The translations under genes and the position numbers were made by a program. From Methylovulum sp. (lineage in GTDB: Bacteria; Pseudomonadota; Gammaproteobacteria; Methylococcales; Methylomonadaceae), in contig JAQTQZ010000009.1 of the NCBI GenBank assembly GCA_028712695.1, positions 1 through 64,000 on the forward strand: a stretch of DNA of 64,000 bases, given 5' to 3'. Positions 27,033 through 38,832 of this stretch are shown one piece after another; position 1 is the first letter of the stretch; every line of letters starts with the position of its first letter. The notes under the pieces are model-generated. The model did no database searches. It was not told the origin of the DNA and was given only the letters and a program-made list of their open reading frames with translations.

Positions 27033-30000
27033 ATGAGTAGAACAGACTTATTAAAACAGCAACTCTCCCAACGCATCTTATTTCTTGATGGCGCAATGGG
27101 AACCATAATCCAAAGCTACACACTGGATGAAAAGGATTATCGGGGGGAACGTTTCGCCCACTGGGAAGTTGACCTTAAAGGCAACAATGATTTGCTGTCA
27201 CTAACCCAACCTGACATTATCAAAGCCATCCACAGTGCTTACTATACGGCGGGGGCGGATATTGTCGAGACTAACACGTTTAACGCCACCACGATTGCCA
27301 TGGCCGATTACCGCATGGAATCACTGGCTTATGAGATTAATTTGGAATCGGCGCGTTTGGCACGCCAAGCGGCCGACGAATTTACCGCAAAAAACCCCGA
27401 AAAGCCGCGTTTTGTCGCCGGCGTGTTAGGTCCGACCAACCGCACCGCCTCAATGTCGCCCGATGTCAACGACCCTGGCTTCCGTAACATCTCCTTCGAT
27501 GAGCTGGTGACCGCCTACGCCGAAGCCACTAAAGGTTTAATTGATGGCGGTGCGGATATTATCCTGATTGAAACCATATTCGACACGCTGAACGCCAAAG
27601 CTGCCATTTTTGCGGTGGAGCACGTTTTTGAAACCATCGGTTATAAACTGCCGGTCATGATTTCCGGCACTATCACTGACGCATCGGGGCGGACACTGTC
27701 AGGACAGACTGTGGCTGCTTTCTGGCATTCGCTCAAACATGTCGAACCCATTTCCTTCGGCTTTAACTGCGCATTAGGGGCGAAAGAACTACGGCAACAC
27801 ATAGATGAGTTATCAACCATTGCCGACACCCACGTTTCTGCCCACCCGAACGCGGGCTTGCCTAATGAATTCGGCGAGTACGATGAATCGCCGGAAGCAA
27901 TGGCGAAAGAAATCGAGGATTGGGCGGCCAGCGGCTATCTCAACATTATTGGCGGCTGTTGCGGCACGACGCCAGCGCACATTAAAGCGATAGTCGAAGC
28001 GGTGCAAAAATACCCGCCCAGAACCATCCCAACCATTGAAAAACAATGCCGATTGGCAGGGCTTGAGCCCATGTCGATTGGTAAGGACACGTTATTTGTC
28101 AACGTCGGCGAACGCACTAACGTGACCGGCTCGGCGGCATTTAAGCGCTTGGTTCTTGAAGGAGACTTTGAAACAGCTTTAGATGTTGCCAGACAGCAAG
28201 TTGAAAACGGCGCCCAAATTATCGACATCAACATGGATGAAGGCATGCTGGAGTCCAAAGAAGCGATGGTACGCTTTTTGATGCTGATTGCTTCTGAGCC
28301 AGATATTGCCAAAATACCCATCATGCTGGATTCCTCAAAATGGGACATTTTGGAAGCCGGGCTGAAATGTATCCAAGGCAAAGGTATCGTCAACTCCATC
28401 TCGCTAAAAGAAGGCGAAACGGCTTTTATCAACCATGCCAAATTGGTAAGGCGCTATGGCGCGGCAGTTATTGTCATGGCGTTCGATGAGGAAGGCCAAG
28501 CCGACACCAAAGCCCGCAAAGTCGAAATTTGCCAACGCGCCTATAAAATTTTGGTCGAACAAGTCGGTTTTCCGCCCGAAGACATTATTTTTGACCCGAA
28601 TATCTTTGCCGTTGCGACTGGCATTGACGAGCACAACAATTACGGCGTCGATTTTATTGAAGCGACCCGCGAAATCAAACGCACCTTGCCTTATGCGTTA
28701 ATTTCCGGCGGCGTGTCCAACGTGTCGTTTTCGTTTCGCGGCAACAATCCGGTGCGCGAAGCCATCCATGCGGTGTTTTTGTACCACGCCATCCAAGCGG
28801 GCATGTCGATGGGTATCGTCAACGCCGGACAGCTGGCCATTTACGAGGATATTCCCAAAGACCTTCGCGATGCCGTCGAAGATGTGATATTAAACCGTCA
28901 TGACGGCAGCGGCACCGAGAAACTACTGGAACTGGCCGAAAAATATAAAGGCGACGGCAGCAGCAGTGAGGTCAAACAAGAAAACGTGGAATGGCGCAGC
29001 TGGCCAGTGAGCAAACGCTTGGAACACGCGCTGGTCAAAGGCATCACTGATTATATCGACGAAGACACCGAAGCGGCGCGACTGGAAGCCGAACGCCCGT
29101 TGCATGTCATTGAAGGCGCGTTGATGGACGGCATGAACGTGGTCGGGGATTTGTTTGGTGCGGGCAAGATGTTTTTGCCGCAAGTGGTCAAGTCCGCCCG
29201 CGTCATGAAAAAAGCCGTCGCTTATCTGATGCCGTTTATGGAAGCCGATAAAGCGGCGGGTGACCGGCAAACCAACGGCAAAATCCTGATGGCGACCGTG
29301 AAAGGCGATGTCCATGACATCGGCAAAAATATCGTCGGCGTCGTGTTGCAGTGCAATAACTACGACGTCATCGATTTGGGCGTGATGGTGCCTGCCGAAA
29401 AAATCCTGCAAACCGCCCGGCTAGAAAAAGTCGACATTATCGGGCTCAGTGGCCTAATCACGCCATCACTGGATGAAATGGTGCATGTCGCCAAAGAAAT
29501 GCAGCGCCAAGGCTTCACCATACCGCTGATGATAGGCGGCGCAACCACGTCGCGTGCCCATACAGCGGTAAAAATCGAGCCGCATTATCAAGGCGCAACT
29601 GTTTATGTCACTGACGCCTCGCGTGGTGTCGGCGTGGCAAGCAATTTGTTAAGCGCTGATTTGAAAGATGATTTTGTGCAGAGCCTGCGCAAAGAATATG
29701 CACAGGTCCGCGAACGCCACAAAGGCAAAGAATCCAAAACCAAGCAGCATTCCCTAGAAGCCGCAAGGCAAAACCGCTTTGACTGGGGGCGTTATGAGCC
29801 GGTCAAACCGTCTTTTTTGGGCACGAAAGTCATCACCGACGTGCCGCTCGCCACTTTGGCAAAATACATCGACTGGACACCGTTTTTCCAGACTTGGGAG
29901 ATGGCGGGCAGTTACCCCAAAATACTCAACGATAACGTTATCGGCGAGGAAGCCAGAAAACTGTTTGCCGACGCGCAGGCCATGCTGGAAAAAATTATTG

Positions 30001-30713
30001 CCGGACAATGGCTTACGGCCCGTGCCGTCATCGCCTTTTGCCCGGCGAAAAGTGATGGCGATGATGTCGTGTTTTATACCGACGAGTCACGCACACAAAA
30101 ACGTGAGACCCTGCATCATTTGCGCCAGCAAAATGTTAAAGCGCCCGGCAGGCCGAACTATTGCCTATCCGACTTTATCGCGCCCATTGGCAGCGGCAAG
30201 CCGGATTATATCGGCGGTTTTGCCGTCACGACCGGCATCGGCATTGAAGCCAAGTTGCAACAATTTGAGCAGGAGCACGATGATTACAGCTCGATTATGC
30301 TTAAAGCACTTGCGGACAGGCTCGCGGAAGCGTTTGCCGAATATATGCACGAAGTCGTCAGAAAAGACTACTGGGGCTATGCCGAAGATGAAGACCATGA
30401 CAGCGAGCAGTTAATTAATGAAGCCTATCAGGGCATACGCCCTGCCCCCGGCTATCCGGCCTGCCCAGACCACACCGAAAAGGCCAAACTGTTTGAGCTG
30501 CTCAATGTGACCGAAAACACCAGCATCGAACTCACCGAAAGCTATGCGATGTATCCGGCATCTGCGGTCAGCGGCTGGTATTTTTCGCATCCTGAATCAC
30601 AGTACTTTAATGTCGGCAAAATAAATAAAGACCAATTGCAGGATTACGCCAAACGCAAGGGGATTGCCGAGGAAGTCGCGGCGCGTTGGCTGGCTGCACA
30701 TTTGCACCATTAA
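27033..30713 (+). CDS. metH: Cobalamin-dependent methionine synthase
   Basis: 1226 residues, practically the same length as E. coli MetH. It transfers a methyl group from methyltetrahydrofolate to homocysteine via cobalamin. The N-terminal homocysteine module carries the zinc Cys pair in [10 protein letters not shown] near residue 310. The pterin-binding module contains [11 protein letters not shown], and the B12 module carries GDVHDIGKN with His761 as the lower cobalt ligand, then DLGVMVP. The C-terminal reactivation domain has [18 protein letters not shown] and the FNVGKI segment. No cobalamin or SAM riboswitch was found in the 100 bases upstream. Confidence 0.97.
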   Translation: MSRTDLLKQQLSQRILFLDGAMGTIIQSYTLDEKDYRGERFAHWEVDLKGNNDLLSLTQPDIIKAIHSAYYTAGADIVETNTFNATTIAMADYRMESLAYEINLESARLARQAADEFTAKNPEKPRFVAGVLGPTNRTASMSPDVNDPGFRNISFDELVTAYAEATKGLIDGGADIILIETIFDTLNAKAAIFAVEHVFETIGYKLPVMISGTITDASGRTLSGQTVAAFWHSLKHVEPISFGFNCALGAKELRQHIDELSTIADTHVSAHPNAGLPNEFGEYDESPEAMAKEIEDWAASGYLNIIGGCCGTTPAHIKAIVEAVQKYPPRTIPTIEKQCRLAGLEPMSIGKDTLFVNVGERTNVTGSAAFKRLVLEGDFETALDVARQQVENGAQIIDINMDEGMLESKEAMVRFLMLIASEPDIAKIPIMLDSSKWDILEAGLKCIQGKGIVNSISLKEGETAFINHAKLVRRYGAAVIVMAFDEEGQADTKARKVEICQRAYKILVEQVGFPPEDIIFDPNIFAVATGIDEHNNYGVDFIEATREIKRTLPYALISGGVSNVSFSFRGNNPVREAIHAVFLYHAIQAGMSMGIVNAGQLAIYEDIPKDLRDAVEDVILNRHDGSGTEKLLELAEKYKGDGSSSEVKQENVEWRSWPVSKRLEHALVKGITDYIDEDTEAARLEAERPLHVIEGALMDGMNVVGDLFGAGKMFLPQVVKSARVMKKAVAYLMPFMEADKAAGDRQTNGKILMATVKGDVHDIGKNIVGVVLQCNNYDVIDLGVMVPAEKILQTARLEKVDIIGLSGLITPSLDEMVHVAKEMQRQGFTIPLMIGGATTSRAHTAVKIEPHYQGATVYVTDASRGVGVASNLLSADLKDDFVQSLRKEYAQVRERHKGKESKTKQHSLEAARQNRFDWGRYEPVKPSFLGTKVITDVPLATLAKYIDWTPFFQTWEMAGSYPKILNDNVIGEEARKLFADAQAMLEKIIAGQWLTARAVIAFCPAKSDGDDVVFYTDESRTQKRETLHHLRQQNVKAPGRPNYCLSDFIAPIGSGKPDYIGGFAVTTGIGIEAKLQQFEQEHDDYSSIMLKALADRLAEAFAEYMHEVVRKDYWGYAEDEDHDSEQLINEAYQGIRPAPGYPACPDHTEKAKLFELLNVTENTSIELTESYAMYPASAVSGWYFSHPESQYFNVGKINKDQLQDYAKRKGIAEEVAARWLAAHLHH

Positions 30714-30813
30714 AAACGCCGCCTAATATGGGCTAACCGCTTCTGGCAACGTGTGTTGGGGCGGTTGGTCCATACGGTACAATCACGCCTATCATTCATC
30801 TTCAAAATGCCCC

Positions 30814-31533
30814 ATGAACCCACAAAACATTCTTATTATGGCATTCCCCGCAGGCATCGCTTTATGCGGCGGGGTTATGGCGGCTTTTTGGAAACCTAGC
30901 CATGCCACGCGCAGCTTAATCCAGCATTTTGCCGCAGGTGTTGTATTGGCTGCGCTAGCGGTTGAGCTGTTGCCTGAAATCGAACGTGAACATGCACCAG
31001 GATGGGTTTTGATAGGCGCCTTCGCGTTAGGTTCGTTATTTATGTATGCGTTAAAGTTGTGGACGCTAAAACTAGAGCATCAGGGCGCGTCTGAAAAAGC
31101 GGCGACGGGGGTAAATATAGGGTTGATGCTGGCGACGTTTATTGATGTAGCAATGGATGGTTTTATCATTGGTGCAGGATTTGCCGCAGGCGGTGCCACG
31201 GGGATGATTCTGGCACTTGGCTTATCGGTCGAACTGCTGTTTTTGGGTTTGGCACTCACCTCTGACGCTATCAAAGGCTGGCGCATTATCGGCGTTTCCG
31301 GTGCGTTAGGCGCGACCGTCTTTGTATTTGCCTTTCTGGGTAATTTTTTACTGACGGGTTCATCCCAAGCATTAATCGGCGGGGTTTTGGCATTTAGCGC
31401 TGCGGCATTGCTTTATCTGGTGACTGAAGAATTATTGATCGAAGCACATGAAGTTGAAGAAAAATCAATTTCAACGCTGGTTTTATTTGGTGGTTTCTTA
31501 ACGTTTTGGAGCATCCAAATTTTAGGTAGTTAA
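30814..31533 (+). CDS. ZIP-family divalent metal transporter
   Basis: 239 residues from ATG 30814; the longer in-frame start is rejected as it lacks a normal N-terminus. Eight hydrophobic segments. The ZIP core is visible: FAAGVVLAALAVELLPE with the Glu-Leu-Leu-Pro metal-site motif in helix 2, and helix 4 with DVAMDGFIIGAGFA, then GLSVELLFLGLAL. ZIP proteins import zinc, iron or other divalent metals; this branch resembles bacterial ZIP-like proteins with unknown direction. Short gap after metH; possible co-transcription. Confidence 0.85.
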   Translation: MNPQNILIMAFPAGIALCGGVMAAFWKPSHATRSLIQHFAAGVVLAALAVELLPEIEREHAPGWVLIGAFALGSLFMYALKLWTLKLEHQGASEKAATGVNIGLMLATFIDVAMDGFIIGAGFAAGGATGMILALGLSVELLFLGLALTSDAIKGWRIIGVSGALGATVFVFAFLGNFLLTGSSQALIGGVLAFSAAALLYLVTEELLIEAHEVEEKSISTLVLFGGFLTFWSIQILGS

Positions 31534-31564
31534 GCCGCAACAAAACGCATATCCCACCCATCAC

Positions 31565-33196
31565 TTACCTTATTTCAGCCACCCCCGCTCCCATTTTGCC
31601 CCCTAAAACCGGCGCAGCTGCCAGCAATTGCTTGGTATAGTCGTGCTTCGGTTGGGTCAGCACTTGTATCACAGTGCCTTGCTCAATAATTTTGCCTTTA
31701 TACATCACCGCCACGTCATCGGCGATTTCCGCCACAACGCCAAGGTTATGGGTGATAAACAAATAGCTCACACCTTGCTCTTGTTGTAGGGCTTTAAGCA
31801 ATTGGATGATTTGTGCTTGCACCGACACATCCAACGCACTCGTAGGTTCGTCGCAAACAATCAGCTTAGGCTCGACCGCCAAGGCGCGGGCAATACAAAT
31901 CCGTTGCCGCTGCCCGCCGGAAAATTCATGGGGATAGCGTAATGCCGAATCTTCCGGCAAACCCACTTGTTGCAATAATTGCCTGACCCGTGTTTGCCGC
32001 GCCGCCGCACTGACATCCGGGTGCAACGCATCAATGCCTTCAGCAATAATGTCACCGACCAACATTCTCGGATTCATCGCAGAAAACGGGTCTTGAAAAA
32101 CAATCTGCAGGACAGCACGTTGTTGCCGCAAGGCCTCGCCGCTTAACTGCGTCAGTTCGACGCCATTAATGATGACTTGGCCGCCACTAGGAGGGATTAG
32201 ATTTAACAGGCTTTTGCCCAAAGTCGTTTTGCCACAGCCTGATTCACCAACCAAAGCCAAGGTTTTGCCCTGCTGAATCTCAAAACTGACGCCATCGACA
32301 GCACGCACATAATCGACTACCCGCTTAAACAACCCTTTGCGTATGGGGTAATAACACGAAAAATCAGTAACTTTTAATAACGGCGAATTTTCTTGCGGTT
32401 TGCGCGTCAAGCAGCTTTGCATGGAGGGCAAGGCATTAAGCAACTGGCGCGTGTACGGGTGTTTAGGGTGGCTAAAAAACTCAGCCGTCGGGCCGGTTTC
32501 AACCAACTTACCTTGCTGCATCACGGCGACCCGGTCGGCGATAGTTGAAACCAGCGCCAGATCATGGCTGATAAGCCACAAAGCCATGCCGGTCTGTTGC
32601 TGCAGGTTTTTCAACAACGCCAGTATCTGTGCCTGTATCGTCACATCCAGCGCCGTGGTTGGCTCATCGGCAATCAACAAGTCGGGCTGCGCCGCCAAGG
32701 CAATGGCTATCATCACGCGTTGGCGCTGGCCGCCGGACAGTTGATGCGGATAATCGTTGATGCGCCGTTCAGGATTGGGTATTTCAACCTGCCGCAACAA
32801 TTCCAACACCCGTTGCTTAATCTCTTGTTGCGGCAAACTAAAATGCAGGTTGATGACTTCGGCAATCTGCTTGCCTAGCGTCATGACCGGATTTAATGAC
32901 GACATCGGGTCTTGAAAAATCAAACCGATACGACGACCGCGGATTGTACACAGTTCCGCTTCGGAATGATGCAGCAAGTTGTCGCCATTTAACATGATTG
33001 CATCGGCATTAAGCGCGGCATTATTAGGCAATAGCCGCAACACCGACAAAGCGGTGATGGATTTTCCCGAACCGGACTCACCCACCAGCGCAAACGTTTC
33101 ACCCGGATAAATGGCAAAACTGATGCCGTCGACCACTTTTTGCTGATGGTTGAAGGTGACGTTTAAGTTTTCTATGGTTAGCAGGGGGGGAGTCAT
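31565..33196 (-). CDS. yejF: Dual-ATPase ABC transporter subunit, YejF-type
   Basis: 543 residues with two complete ABC ATPase cassettes. First: [31 protein letters not shown]. Second: [31 protein letters not shown]. This layout defines the oligopeptide or microcin C importer ATPase YejF (or GsiA-like fused ATPases). Neither permeases nor a substrate-binding protein lie nearby, so it would have to partner with subunits encoded elsewhere. It converges with the ZIP gene and is preceded, across a 113-base gap, by psd on the same strand. Confidence 0.9.
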   Translation of the reverse strand: MTPPLLTIENLNVTFNHQQKVVDGISFAIYPGETFALVGESGSGKSITALSVLRLLPNNAALNADAIMLNGDNLLHHSEAELCTIRGRRIGLIFQDPMSSLNPVMTLGKQIAEVINLHFSLPQQEIKQRVLELLRQVEIPNPERRINDYPHQLSGGQRQRVMIAIALAAQPDLLIADEPTTALDVTIQAQILALLKNLQQQTGMALWLISHDLALVSTIADRVAVMQQGKLVETGPTAEFFSHPKHPYTRQLLNALPSMQSCLTRKPQENSPLLKVTDFSCYYPIRKGLFKRVVDYVRAVDGVSFEIQQGKTLALVGESGCGKTTLGKSLLNLIPPSGGQVIINGVELTQLSGEALRQQRAVLQIVFQDPFSAMNPRMLVGDIIAEGIDALHPDVSAAARQTRVRQLLQQVGLPEDSALRYPHEFSGGQRQRICIARALAVEPKLIVCDEPTSALDVSVQAQIIQLLKALQQEQGVSYLFITHNLGVVAEIADDVAVMYKGKIIEQGTVIQVLTQPKHDYTKQLLAAAPVLGGKMGAGVAEIR

Positions 33197-33309
33197 AGCA
33201 CTATTGTTAGTTCAAAAGGTACGCAACGCATACACTACATAGCTTAAGCAGATCATGGTTCGACAAGCTCACCACGGACGGCTTAAGTCAACAGCATTGC
33301 CATTCAGCC

Positions 33310-34221
33310 CTAGCCAAAAATCCGCCACCATTTTGAGTCTTTAGCCATGCCGCCACTATCAGATCGGACACACCGCCCCATCAACTCACCCAACTTGACC
33401 ACCTGCCCTGCAGCCAATTCAGGTTGCCATTGCACTTTATCTTTGCCAAACAGCACAATAACCGTCGAGCCCATGTTAAACCGGCCCATTTCATCGCCGA
33501 TATTTAATGTTGGCGCATTGTCCTGATAGCCCCAGCTCCGCACCTTATCTATCGTGGGCGGCGTGACCACGCCGTGCCAGACTGTTTCGATGCTGGAGAC
33601 AAAAATCGCCCCGACCAGCACTAAGGCCATCGGCCCCGCTTCGGTGTCAAAAATCGCCACGACGCGTTCATTTCTGGCGAACAAGCCTAGGACAGCGTTG
33701 GTTGTTGCTGCATTGACACTAAACAAACGTCCGGGGATGTGCACCATTTCGCGTAATGTGCCAGTCAGCGGCATGTGCAAACGGTGGTAATCCTTAGGCG
33801 ATAAGTAAATCGTACTGAATACGCCATCATTAAAGGGTTCGGCACGTTCGTTGCTGCCGCCTAGTAGGTCAGTGGCGGTAAACTGCTTGCCCTTGGCCTG
33901 CAACAGGCTGCCGCCAGTAATCGCGCCAATCTGGCTGATAACGCCATCGGCAGGACAGGCGACCGCATGATTTTCGACCGTTAGCGGCCTGGCACCCGGC
34001 TTTAACGCGCGGGTAAAAAAATCATTAAAACTGGCATAGTTATCGATAGATTGTTCCAGTGCTTCAGCCATATTGACGCCGTAATGCTTGATAACTTGTT
34101 TGATAAACAAATTTTTCCACACCTTGTTTTGTGAGTGCGTGAACTTGCTCATCAAAACGGATAAAGCGTGGTGCGGCAACAGATATTGCGGCAATGCAAT
34201 TAGGGTTTCTTTAATGGACAT
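33310..34221 (-). CDS. psd: Phosphatidylserine decarboxylase proenzyme
   Basis: 303 residues. Makes phosphatidylethanolamine from phosphatidylserine at the inner membrane. It self-cleaves to form a pyruvoyl group: the cleavage motif here is MGST with Ser252 instead of the common Leu-Gly-Ser-Thr. Other family motifs are FNDFFTRALKPGARP near the N-terminus, VACPADGVISQIG and YLSPKDYHRLHMP, carrying the catalytic His. Length matches the ~290-320 of proteobacterial Psd. Eight bases downstream of queF on the same strand. Confidence 0.95.
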   Translation of the reverse strand: MSIKETLIALPQYLLPHHALSVLMSKFTHSQNKVWKNLFIKQVIKHYGVNMAEALEQSIDNYASFNDFFTRALKPGARPLTVENHAVACPADGVISQIGAITGGSLLQAKGKQFTATDLLGGSNERAEPFNDGVFSTIYLSPKDYHRLHMPLTGTLREMVHIPGRLFSVNAATTNAVLGLFARNERVVAIFDTEAGPMALVLVGAIFVSSIETVWHGVVTPPTIDKVRSWGYQDNAPTLNIGDEMGRFNMGSTVIVLFGKDKVQWQPELAAGQVVKLGELMGRCVRSDSGGMAKDSKWWRIFG

Positions 34222-34228
34222 AATGGGA

Positions 34229-34618
34229 TTACGGCAGGTTAACTAATTCAGGGGCTTGCCAGTCGGGGTTTCTGTGCTCAACCACAACGGTGGTGTAAAT
34301 GCCGCCACGCACGTTAAATTCAGCACGGATGCGCATGAAGTTCGGCTGGATGGCGGCAACTATATCGTTAAGGATTTCATTGGTGACCGCTTCATGAAAT
34401 GCACCCTGATCGCGGAACGCCCACATATACAACTTAAGGGCTTTCAGTTCCACACACAACGCGGCAGGCACGTATTCAATTTGGATCGTGGCAAAATCAG
34501 GCTGGCCCGTTTTTGGGCACAAGCAGGTGAATTCTGGAATATCGATACGGATGGTGTAATCGCGGCCAGGTTGTGGGTTAGCGAAAGTTTCCAGGTCTTT
34601 ACTGGGACGTGTTGTCAT
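34229..34618 (-). CDS. queF: NADPH-dependent 7-cyano-7-deazaguanine reductase, short type
   Basis: 129 residues, the unimodular QueF length. It reduces preQ0 to preQ1 in queuosine biosynthesis. [14 protein letters not shown] contains the nucleophile Cys34 (LCPKTG), and [20 protein letters not shown] is the QueF signature motif that gives the NADPH specificity. Compact operon with psd (8-base gap). Confidence 0.95.
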   Translation of the reverse strand: MTTRPSKDLETFANPQPGRDYTIRIDIPEFTCLCPKTGQPDFATIQIEYVPAALCVELKALKLYMWAFRDQGAFHEAVTNEILNDIVAAIQPNFMRIRAEFNVRGGIYTTVVVEHRNPDWQAPELVNLP

Positions 34619-34690
34619 GGTTATTCCAAATTTTAATTAAATGATGCTGACATTATAACAGTTGTTTTAAGCAGGATCAGTGAGGCGGAT

Positions 34691-36040
34691 TTACACGCCA
34701 ACAGTAACATGTGAAATGACTTGGCGGATTTTTCCAGAGGCTTCGGGGGCGATACTATCAACCATTCGGCAATCAACCACGGCATCTTGCCCAAACCGCG
34801 CCTGAAATTTTTCAATAATGGTTGCGATGGCTGACGCCTGCCATAATGAATTAGGGACAATTTGTATTTCAAATTCGCCGATGGCATGCTGGATTATTTT
34901 AAAACGTTCCACACCCGACGTTTCCCTCAAGATGTAAATGACCGACAAGCCGTGCATAATCGAGCCGTTTTTATGCACGAGAAAGTCTGTTGTCCGCCCT
35001 TCGACTTTTTCAACAACATGCAGCCCCCGCCCCTGTTTATCGGGTTCGGCTGACAAGCTGATCCTATCGCCAGTACGGTAACGGATAAACGGTTGCGCGT
35101 GTGAGCATAAGCCAGTGATAACCGCCTCGCCCGTTTCGCCTGCGGCAACCGGATTGCCAGCCGCATCCAACACTTCCATTATCATACTTTCGCTCATCAA
35201 TAATTGCTGCTGGCCTGGCGTTTCGTGGCAGGTCAGCCCACTATCACGGCTACCGTATTCATTGGCGACCGGCACGCCAAAGGTGCTTTCAATCAATTGC
35301 CGTTGCTCTGGGTATAGCGGCTCGCCGGTGGTGCAGACAACCTTAAGGTGCGGGAGATTCGGTTTCCGGTTGTTTTGCGCGTAAGCCGCCAATAAGGCAA
35401 CGCTGCTGGCATAACCGTAAATGCAACGCGGTTTAAATTGTTCAATGCGCTGCAGGTACTCACCCATCCTTGCCGGTGACATAGCAAACGCATTCAACAA
35501 CAATTGATTGAGTAGCCTGTCCCTGATGGTCTTGATTTTGTCGGTTTTGTTCAGCTCAACTGGCGCGCCCCACAGATAAACTTCAGGATCGCCGACATCA
35601 ACCCCCCACCAACGGCGGGCGCGTATCCGGCCTGCCGCATCAGAAGCTTGGCGCAACCGGCCAAAATAGAAAATCAGCGGCTGGCCGCTAGAGCCGCCCG
35701 TGCTATATTTATACGCGCCACCCGGCACATTTTGCCAGACCATTTGCCCGCCGTGCAATTGCGCGTCTTGCTTGTTCATGGTGGGCAATTTTTGCAATTC
35801 TTCTGGAGACAAATTGTTTAAGTCAACGCCCGCTTCGGCAATTCTTTGGCTATGCCAAGGGCTGTGCTGCGCCGCATCCGACAACAGCTTTTGCAGCTTG
35901 GCGAACTGCAAAGCTTCTATGGCTTGCCTCGACAACCATTGGGACTGTTCAATTTCTGCCAGATAAGAAAATGTCGGGCGGTTTAGCAGGTGTTCTTGCA
36001 GGGGATAAATCACGCTGCGTGACAGGTACGGGTACATCAT
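34691..36040 (-). CDS. Phenylacetate-CoA ligase family adenylating enzyme (PaaK/CapK-like)
   Basis: 449 residues. The adenylate-forming core shows YKYSTGGSSGQP (the Ser/Thr/Gly-rich P-loop), VVCTTGEPLYPEQRQLI, NEYGSRDSG and FIRYRTGDR. This branch includes CapK-like proteins of polysaccharide loci and PaaK; the acyl substrate is not predictable. The lid domain (EKVEGRTTDFLVHKNG) is complete. No phenylacetate catabolism genes are nearby, so a role in a modified lipid or exopolysaccharide is more likely than aromatic degradation. Confidence 0.85.
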   Translation of the reverse strand: MMYPYLSRSVIYPLQEHLLNRPTFSYLAEIEQSQWLSRQAIEALQFAKLQKLLSDAAQHSPWHSQRIAEAGVDLNNLSPEELQKLPTMNKQDAQLHGGQMVWQNVPGGAYKYSTGGSSGQPLIFYFGRLRQASDAAGRIRARRWWGVDVGDPEVYLWGAPVELNKTDKIKTIRDRLLNQLLLNAFAMSPARMGEYLQRIEQFKPRCIYGYASSVALLAAYAQNNRKPNLPHLKVVCTTGEPLYPEQRQLIESTFGVPVANEYGSRDSGLTCHETPGQQQLLMSESMIMEVLDAAGNPVAAGETGEAVITGLCSHAQPFIRYRTGDRISLSAEPDKQGRGLHVVEKVEGRTTDFLVHKNGSIMHGLSVIYILRETSGVERFKIIQHAIGEFEIQIVPNSLWQASAIATIIEKFQARFGQDAVVDCRMVDSIAPEASGKIRQVISHVTVGV

Positions 36041-36082
36041 AAGCTCCGGTTAAGGACTGAATTTATAATTGAATGAATAAGC

Positions 36083-36955
36083 TTACATTTTTTCCCTAAG
36101 CTTCAAAAAACGCAAATACCGCGTCATGGAAATGTCGCCTTGCTCAGCCGCCAGCCGCACCGCGCAGCCTTTATCATGCAGATGGCTACAGTCGTTGAAC
36201 TGACAACTATCGAGCAGCGGTTGAAATTCGCGGTAACCGTAAGCCAGTTGCTGATCGGAAAGGCCTGCCAAGCCGAATATGGCAACGCCCGGGCTGTCAA
36301 TCAGATCACCGCCCTCAGGCAAATGGTAAAGTGTTGCGGCGGTGGTGGTATGACGACCATGCTTGGTGATTGCAGAAACCGTGTTGGTTTTTAGTTCCTT
36401 GTCAGGAATAAGCGCATTAGTCAGTGATGATTTGCCAACGCCCGATTGCCCCGTCAGGATGCTGACTTGATTTTTTAGCGCGTTTTTTAGCCCATCCAAG
36501 CCAGTGGCTGTTGCCGCACTGGCGCGATATAACGGGTAGCCTAAGTTCTGGTAATCCAGCAACTCTTTTTCAATATCCGCCGATTGTGGCAAATCGGTTT
36601 TATTGAGCACCAAGGCCGCGTCTATGTTGCGGGTTTCGCAGATTGCCAGATATTGGTCGACCAGCAAAAAATCACAGGACGGCTCGACGGCAAAAACGAC
36701 AAAAATCCTATCAATATTGGCGGCTACAGGACGCGCCTTGCTGCTTCGCGAAGGACGCAGCAACACCGAGCGGCGCGGCAGGATTTCTTCTATACGGCCT
36801 TGGTCGGGCGCGGATTGTGTCCATAACACTTGATCGCCAACAGCGACCGTTTCCAAGCGCCGCCGCGTTTGGCAGAGACTGATGTTGCCGTTATGTTCAA
36901 CAGCTATGCCTTGGCCTAAATGGGCAATCACCAAGCCTTCCAGCAACGGCGCCAT
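36083..36955 (-). CDS. rsgA: Ribosome small subunit biogenesis GTPase RsgA
   Basis: 290 residues with the circularly permuted GTPase order: G4 LNKTD (near residue 117), then G1 GQSGVGKSSL, then G3 DSPG. An N-terminal OB-fold is followed by the GTPase and a C-terminal zinc knuckle CQFNDCSHLHDKGC. It acts in late 30S maturation. Its start overlaps the final base of the M48 protease gene, so the pair is likely co-transcribed. Confidence 0.95.
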   Translation of the reverse strand: MAPLLEGLVIAHLGQGIAVEHNGNISLCQTRRRLETVAVGDQVLWTQSAPDQGRIEEILPRRSVLLRPSRSSKARPVAANIDRIFVVFAVEPSCDFLLVDQYLAICETRNIDAALVLNKTDLPQSADIEKELLDYQNLGYPLYRASAATATGLDGLKNALKNQVSILTGQSGVGKSSLTNALIPDKELKTNTVSAITKHGRHTTTAATLYHLPEGGDLIDSPGVAIFGLAGLSDQQLAYGYREFQPLLDSCQFNDCSHLHDKGCAVRLAAEQGDISMTRYLRFLKLREKM

Positions 36956-38202
36956 CAGGCTTTGGCTTCTAAATGGGCAATGCGGATGGCGGCGGGCGGA
37001 TGGCTGTAATGGAACGCGGAATACAACGGGTCTGGCGTTAACGTGCTGGCATTTTCTTCATAAAGTTTGACCAGTCCGCTAATCATTTTGCTCGCTTTGG
37101 CGTTGTTGGCGGCAAAATCATCGGCTTCAAATTCAAATTTGCGCTGGAAATACGCGCTAACCGGCTGCATAAAAAAAGTGAATGTTGAAGATGCCAGCAT
37201 AAACAACAACAGCGCGGCCGCATTGGATTTCTGCTCTGCCGCAACGCCTAAGCCTGTGTAAAACCAATCCTGGTCGATGAGCCAACCTAGCACGCCAAAG
37301 CCGATCAAACTCATAACCGAGGTCGCAACCAACATTTTGATGACATGTTTGCGCTTAAAATGCCCCAACTCATGCGCCAAAACCGCCTCCAATTCTTCTT
37401 CATCCAGCGAGTTGACGAGATTGTCGAAAAACACGATGCGTTTATTGTTGCCCAAGCCGGTGAAATAGGCATTGCCATGGCCTGAACGCTTAGAGCCGTC
37501 CATGATAAAAATGCCTTGGTTGTTAAAGCCGCATCGCGCCAACAAGCCTTGGATTCGGTCTTTTAATGAGCCGTCTTCCATCGGCGTAAATTTATTGAAC
37601 AACGGGGCGATCACGGTTGGGAACAACCAGCTCATCAGCAACGAAAATCCCATCAAAATGCCCCACGCCCAAACCCACCATGACGCACCAATGCTGTCCA
37701 TGACCCATAAAATCAGCGCCAACAACGGCAAGCCAATGGCTGCACCTAAGACCAGTTGCAATACATGGTCTTTGACAAACTGCTGGACAGTGGTTTTGTT
37801 GAAGCCGAATTGTTCTTCAATCACAAAGGTTTGGTAAACACTGGTAGGGATCTCGACGAGTGTCATGATAAAGAAGATAGTGGCCGTAGCGCCAACACCC
37901 GCCAATAACGGCGAGCTGACCCAACCATGCCAACATGCAAACGTCATATTGATGACACCGCCTAAAGTCAGCAGCAGCAAAGCCACCACGCCGACTATCC
38001 GGTCTATATCGCCGAGCTTACCTTTGGCGAGCGTGTAGTCGGCCGCTTTTTGGTGCGCTTCCAAAGACACGGCTGTTTTGAACGCCTCCGGCACCGTGCC
38101 GCGATGTGCTGCGACATAACCCGCCTGGCGCTTGGCCAACCAAAATTCGACAGCAAAAGAAAGCAGGACGGCGCTTAAAAAAATAACAGTGAAAGTATTC
38201 AT
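36955..38202 (-). CDS. M48 family metallopeptidase (Ste24-type)
   Basis: 415 residues with several membrane helices. VLAHELGHFKRKH carries the zinc HEXXH, and KFEFEADDFAAN provides the third ligand Glu. Sequence SAFHYSHPPAAIRIAHL at the C-terminus matches the Ste24/CAAX-protease branch of M48, not the shorter HtpX. In bacteria these enzymes are quality-control proteases of the inner membrane. Overlaps rsgA by one base and is divergent from orn. Confidence 0.9.
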   Translation of the reverse strand: MNTFTVIFLSAVLLSFAVEFWLAKRQAGYVAAHRGTVPEAFKTAVSLEAHQKAADYTLAKGKLGDIDRIVGVVALLLLTLGGVINMTFACWHGWVSSPLLAGVGATATIFFIMTLVEIPTSVYQTFVIEEQFGFNKTTVQQFVKDHVLQLVLGAAIGLPLLALILWVMDSIGASWWVWAWGILMGFSLLMSWLFPTVIAPLFNKFTPMEDGSLKDRIQGLLARCGFNNQGIFIMDGSKRSGHGNAYFTGLGNNKRIVFFDNLVNSLDEEELEAVLAHELGHFKRKHVIKMLVATSVMSLIGFGVLGWLIDQDWFYTGLGVAAEQKSNAAALLLFMLASSTFTFFMQPVSAYFQRKFEFEADDFAANNAKASKMISGLVKLYEENASTLTPDPLYSAFHYSHPPAAIRIAHLEAKA

Positions 38203-38277
38203 GAAATTGTAAGAGTTAGACGTACAAATTAGCCAATGCTACACTAACCGCCACCTTTATTACAACGGAATCAAGAC

Positions 38278-38832
38278 ATGGCGCAGGATTCTTCACATCT
38301 CATTTGGATAGACCTGGAAATGACCGGATTAAATCCAGACACGGATTTAATCATTGAAATCGCAACCATTGTGACTGACAAAGACCTTAACATTTTGGCA
38401 CAAGGGCCTGTGTTGGCCGTGCACCAACCAGCTGAAGCATTGGCGGCGATGGATGAATGGAACCAAACCCATCATGGCCAATCCGGATTAATTGAACGCG
38501 TCAAGGCCTCCACTATCGATGCCTCGCTGGCTGAACAGCTGACGATTGGTTTTTTACAACAGTGGGTTCCGGGAAACACCTCCCCCATTTGCGGCAACAG
38601 CATCGGCCAAGACCGACGCTTCCTCTACCGCCACATGCCTAAATTAGAGGCTTATTTCCATTACCGCAACCTAGATGTGTCAACGCTTAAAGAACTGGCT
38701 GCCCGCTGGGCTCCCGCAATCAAAGAAGGCTTTTCCAAAGAATCCAAACATCAGGCGTTGGACGACATTATCGACTCGATTGAAGAACTACGATATTACC
38801 GCGAGTATTTTATTGCACCGGAATACCGGTAA
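38278..38832 (+). CDS. orn: Oligoribonuclease
   Basis: 184 residues. A DEDDh 3'-5' exonuclease that degrades di- to pentaribonucleotides, including the pGpG product of c-di-GMP breakdown. Exo [12 protein letters not shown], Exo [14 protein letters not shown] and Exo [17 protein letters not shown] are all intact. Standard length. The start is ATG 38278 preceded by AATCAAGAC; the promoter must lie in the 75-base divergent gap. Confidence 0.96.
   Translation: MAQDSSHLIWIDLEMTGLNPDTDLIIEIATIVTDKDLNILAQGPVLAVHQPAEALAAMDEWNQTHHGQSGLIERVKASTIDASLAEQLTIGFLQQWVPGNTSPICGNSIGQDRRFLYRHMPKLEAYFHYRNLDVSTLKELAARWAPAIKEGFSKESKHQALDDIIDSIEELRYYREYFIAPEYR

Noticed and set aside
28923-29411. Long antisense open frame within metH
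   Set aside because: His- and Phe-rich frame caused by codon bias of metH; no motif or ribosome site.
33250-33285. Part of a common REP sequence (GTTCGACAAGCTCACCACGG)
   Set aside because: Only one arm is visible and no complementary arm follows, so no element was annotated.
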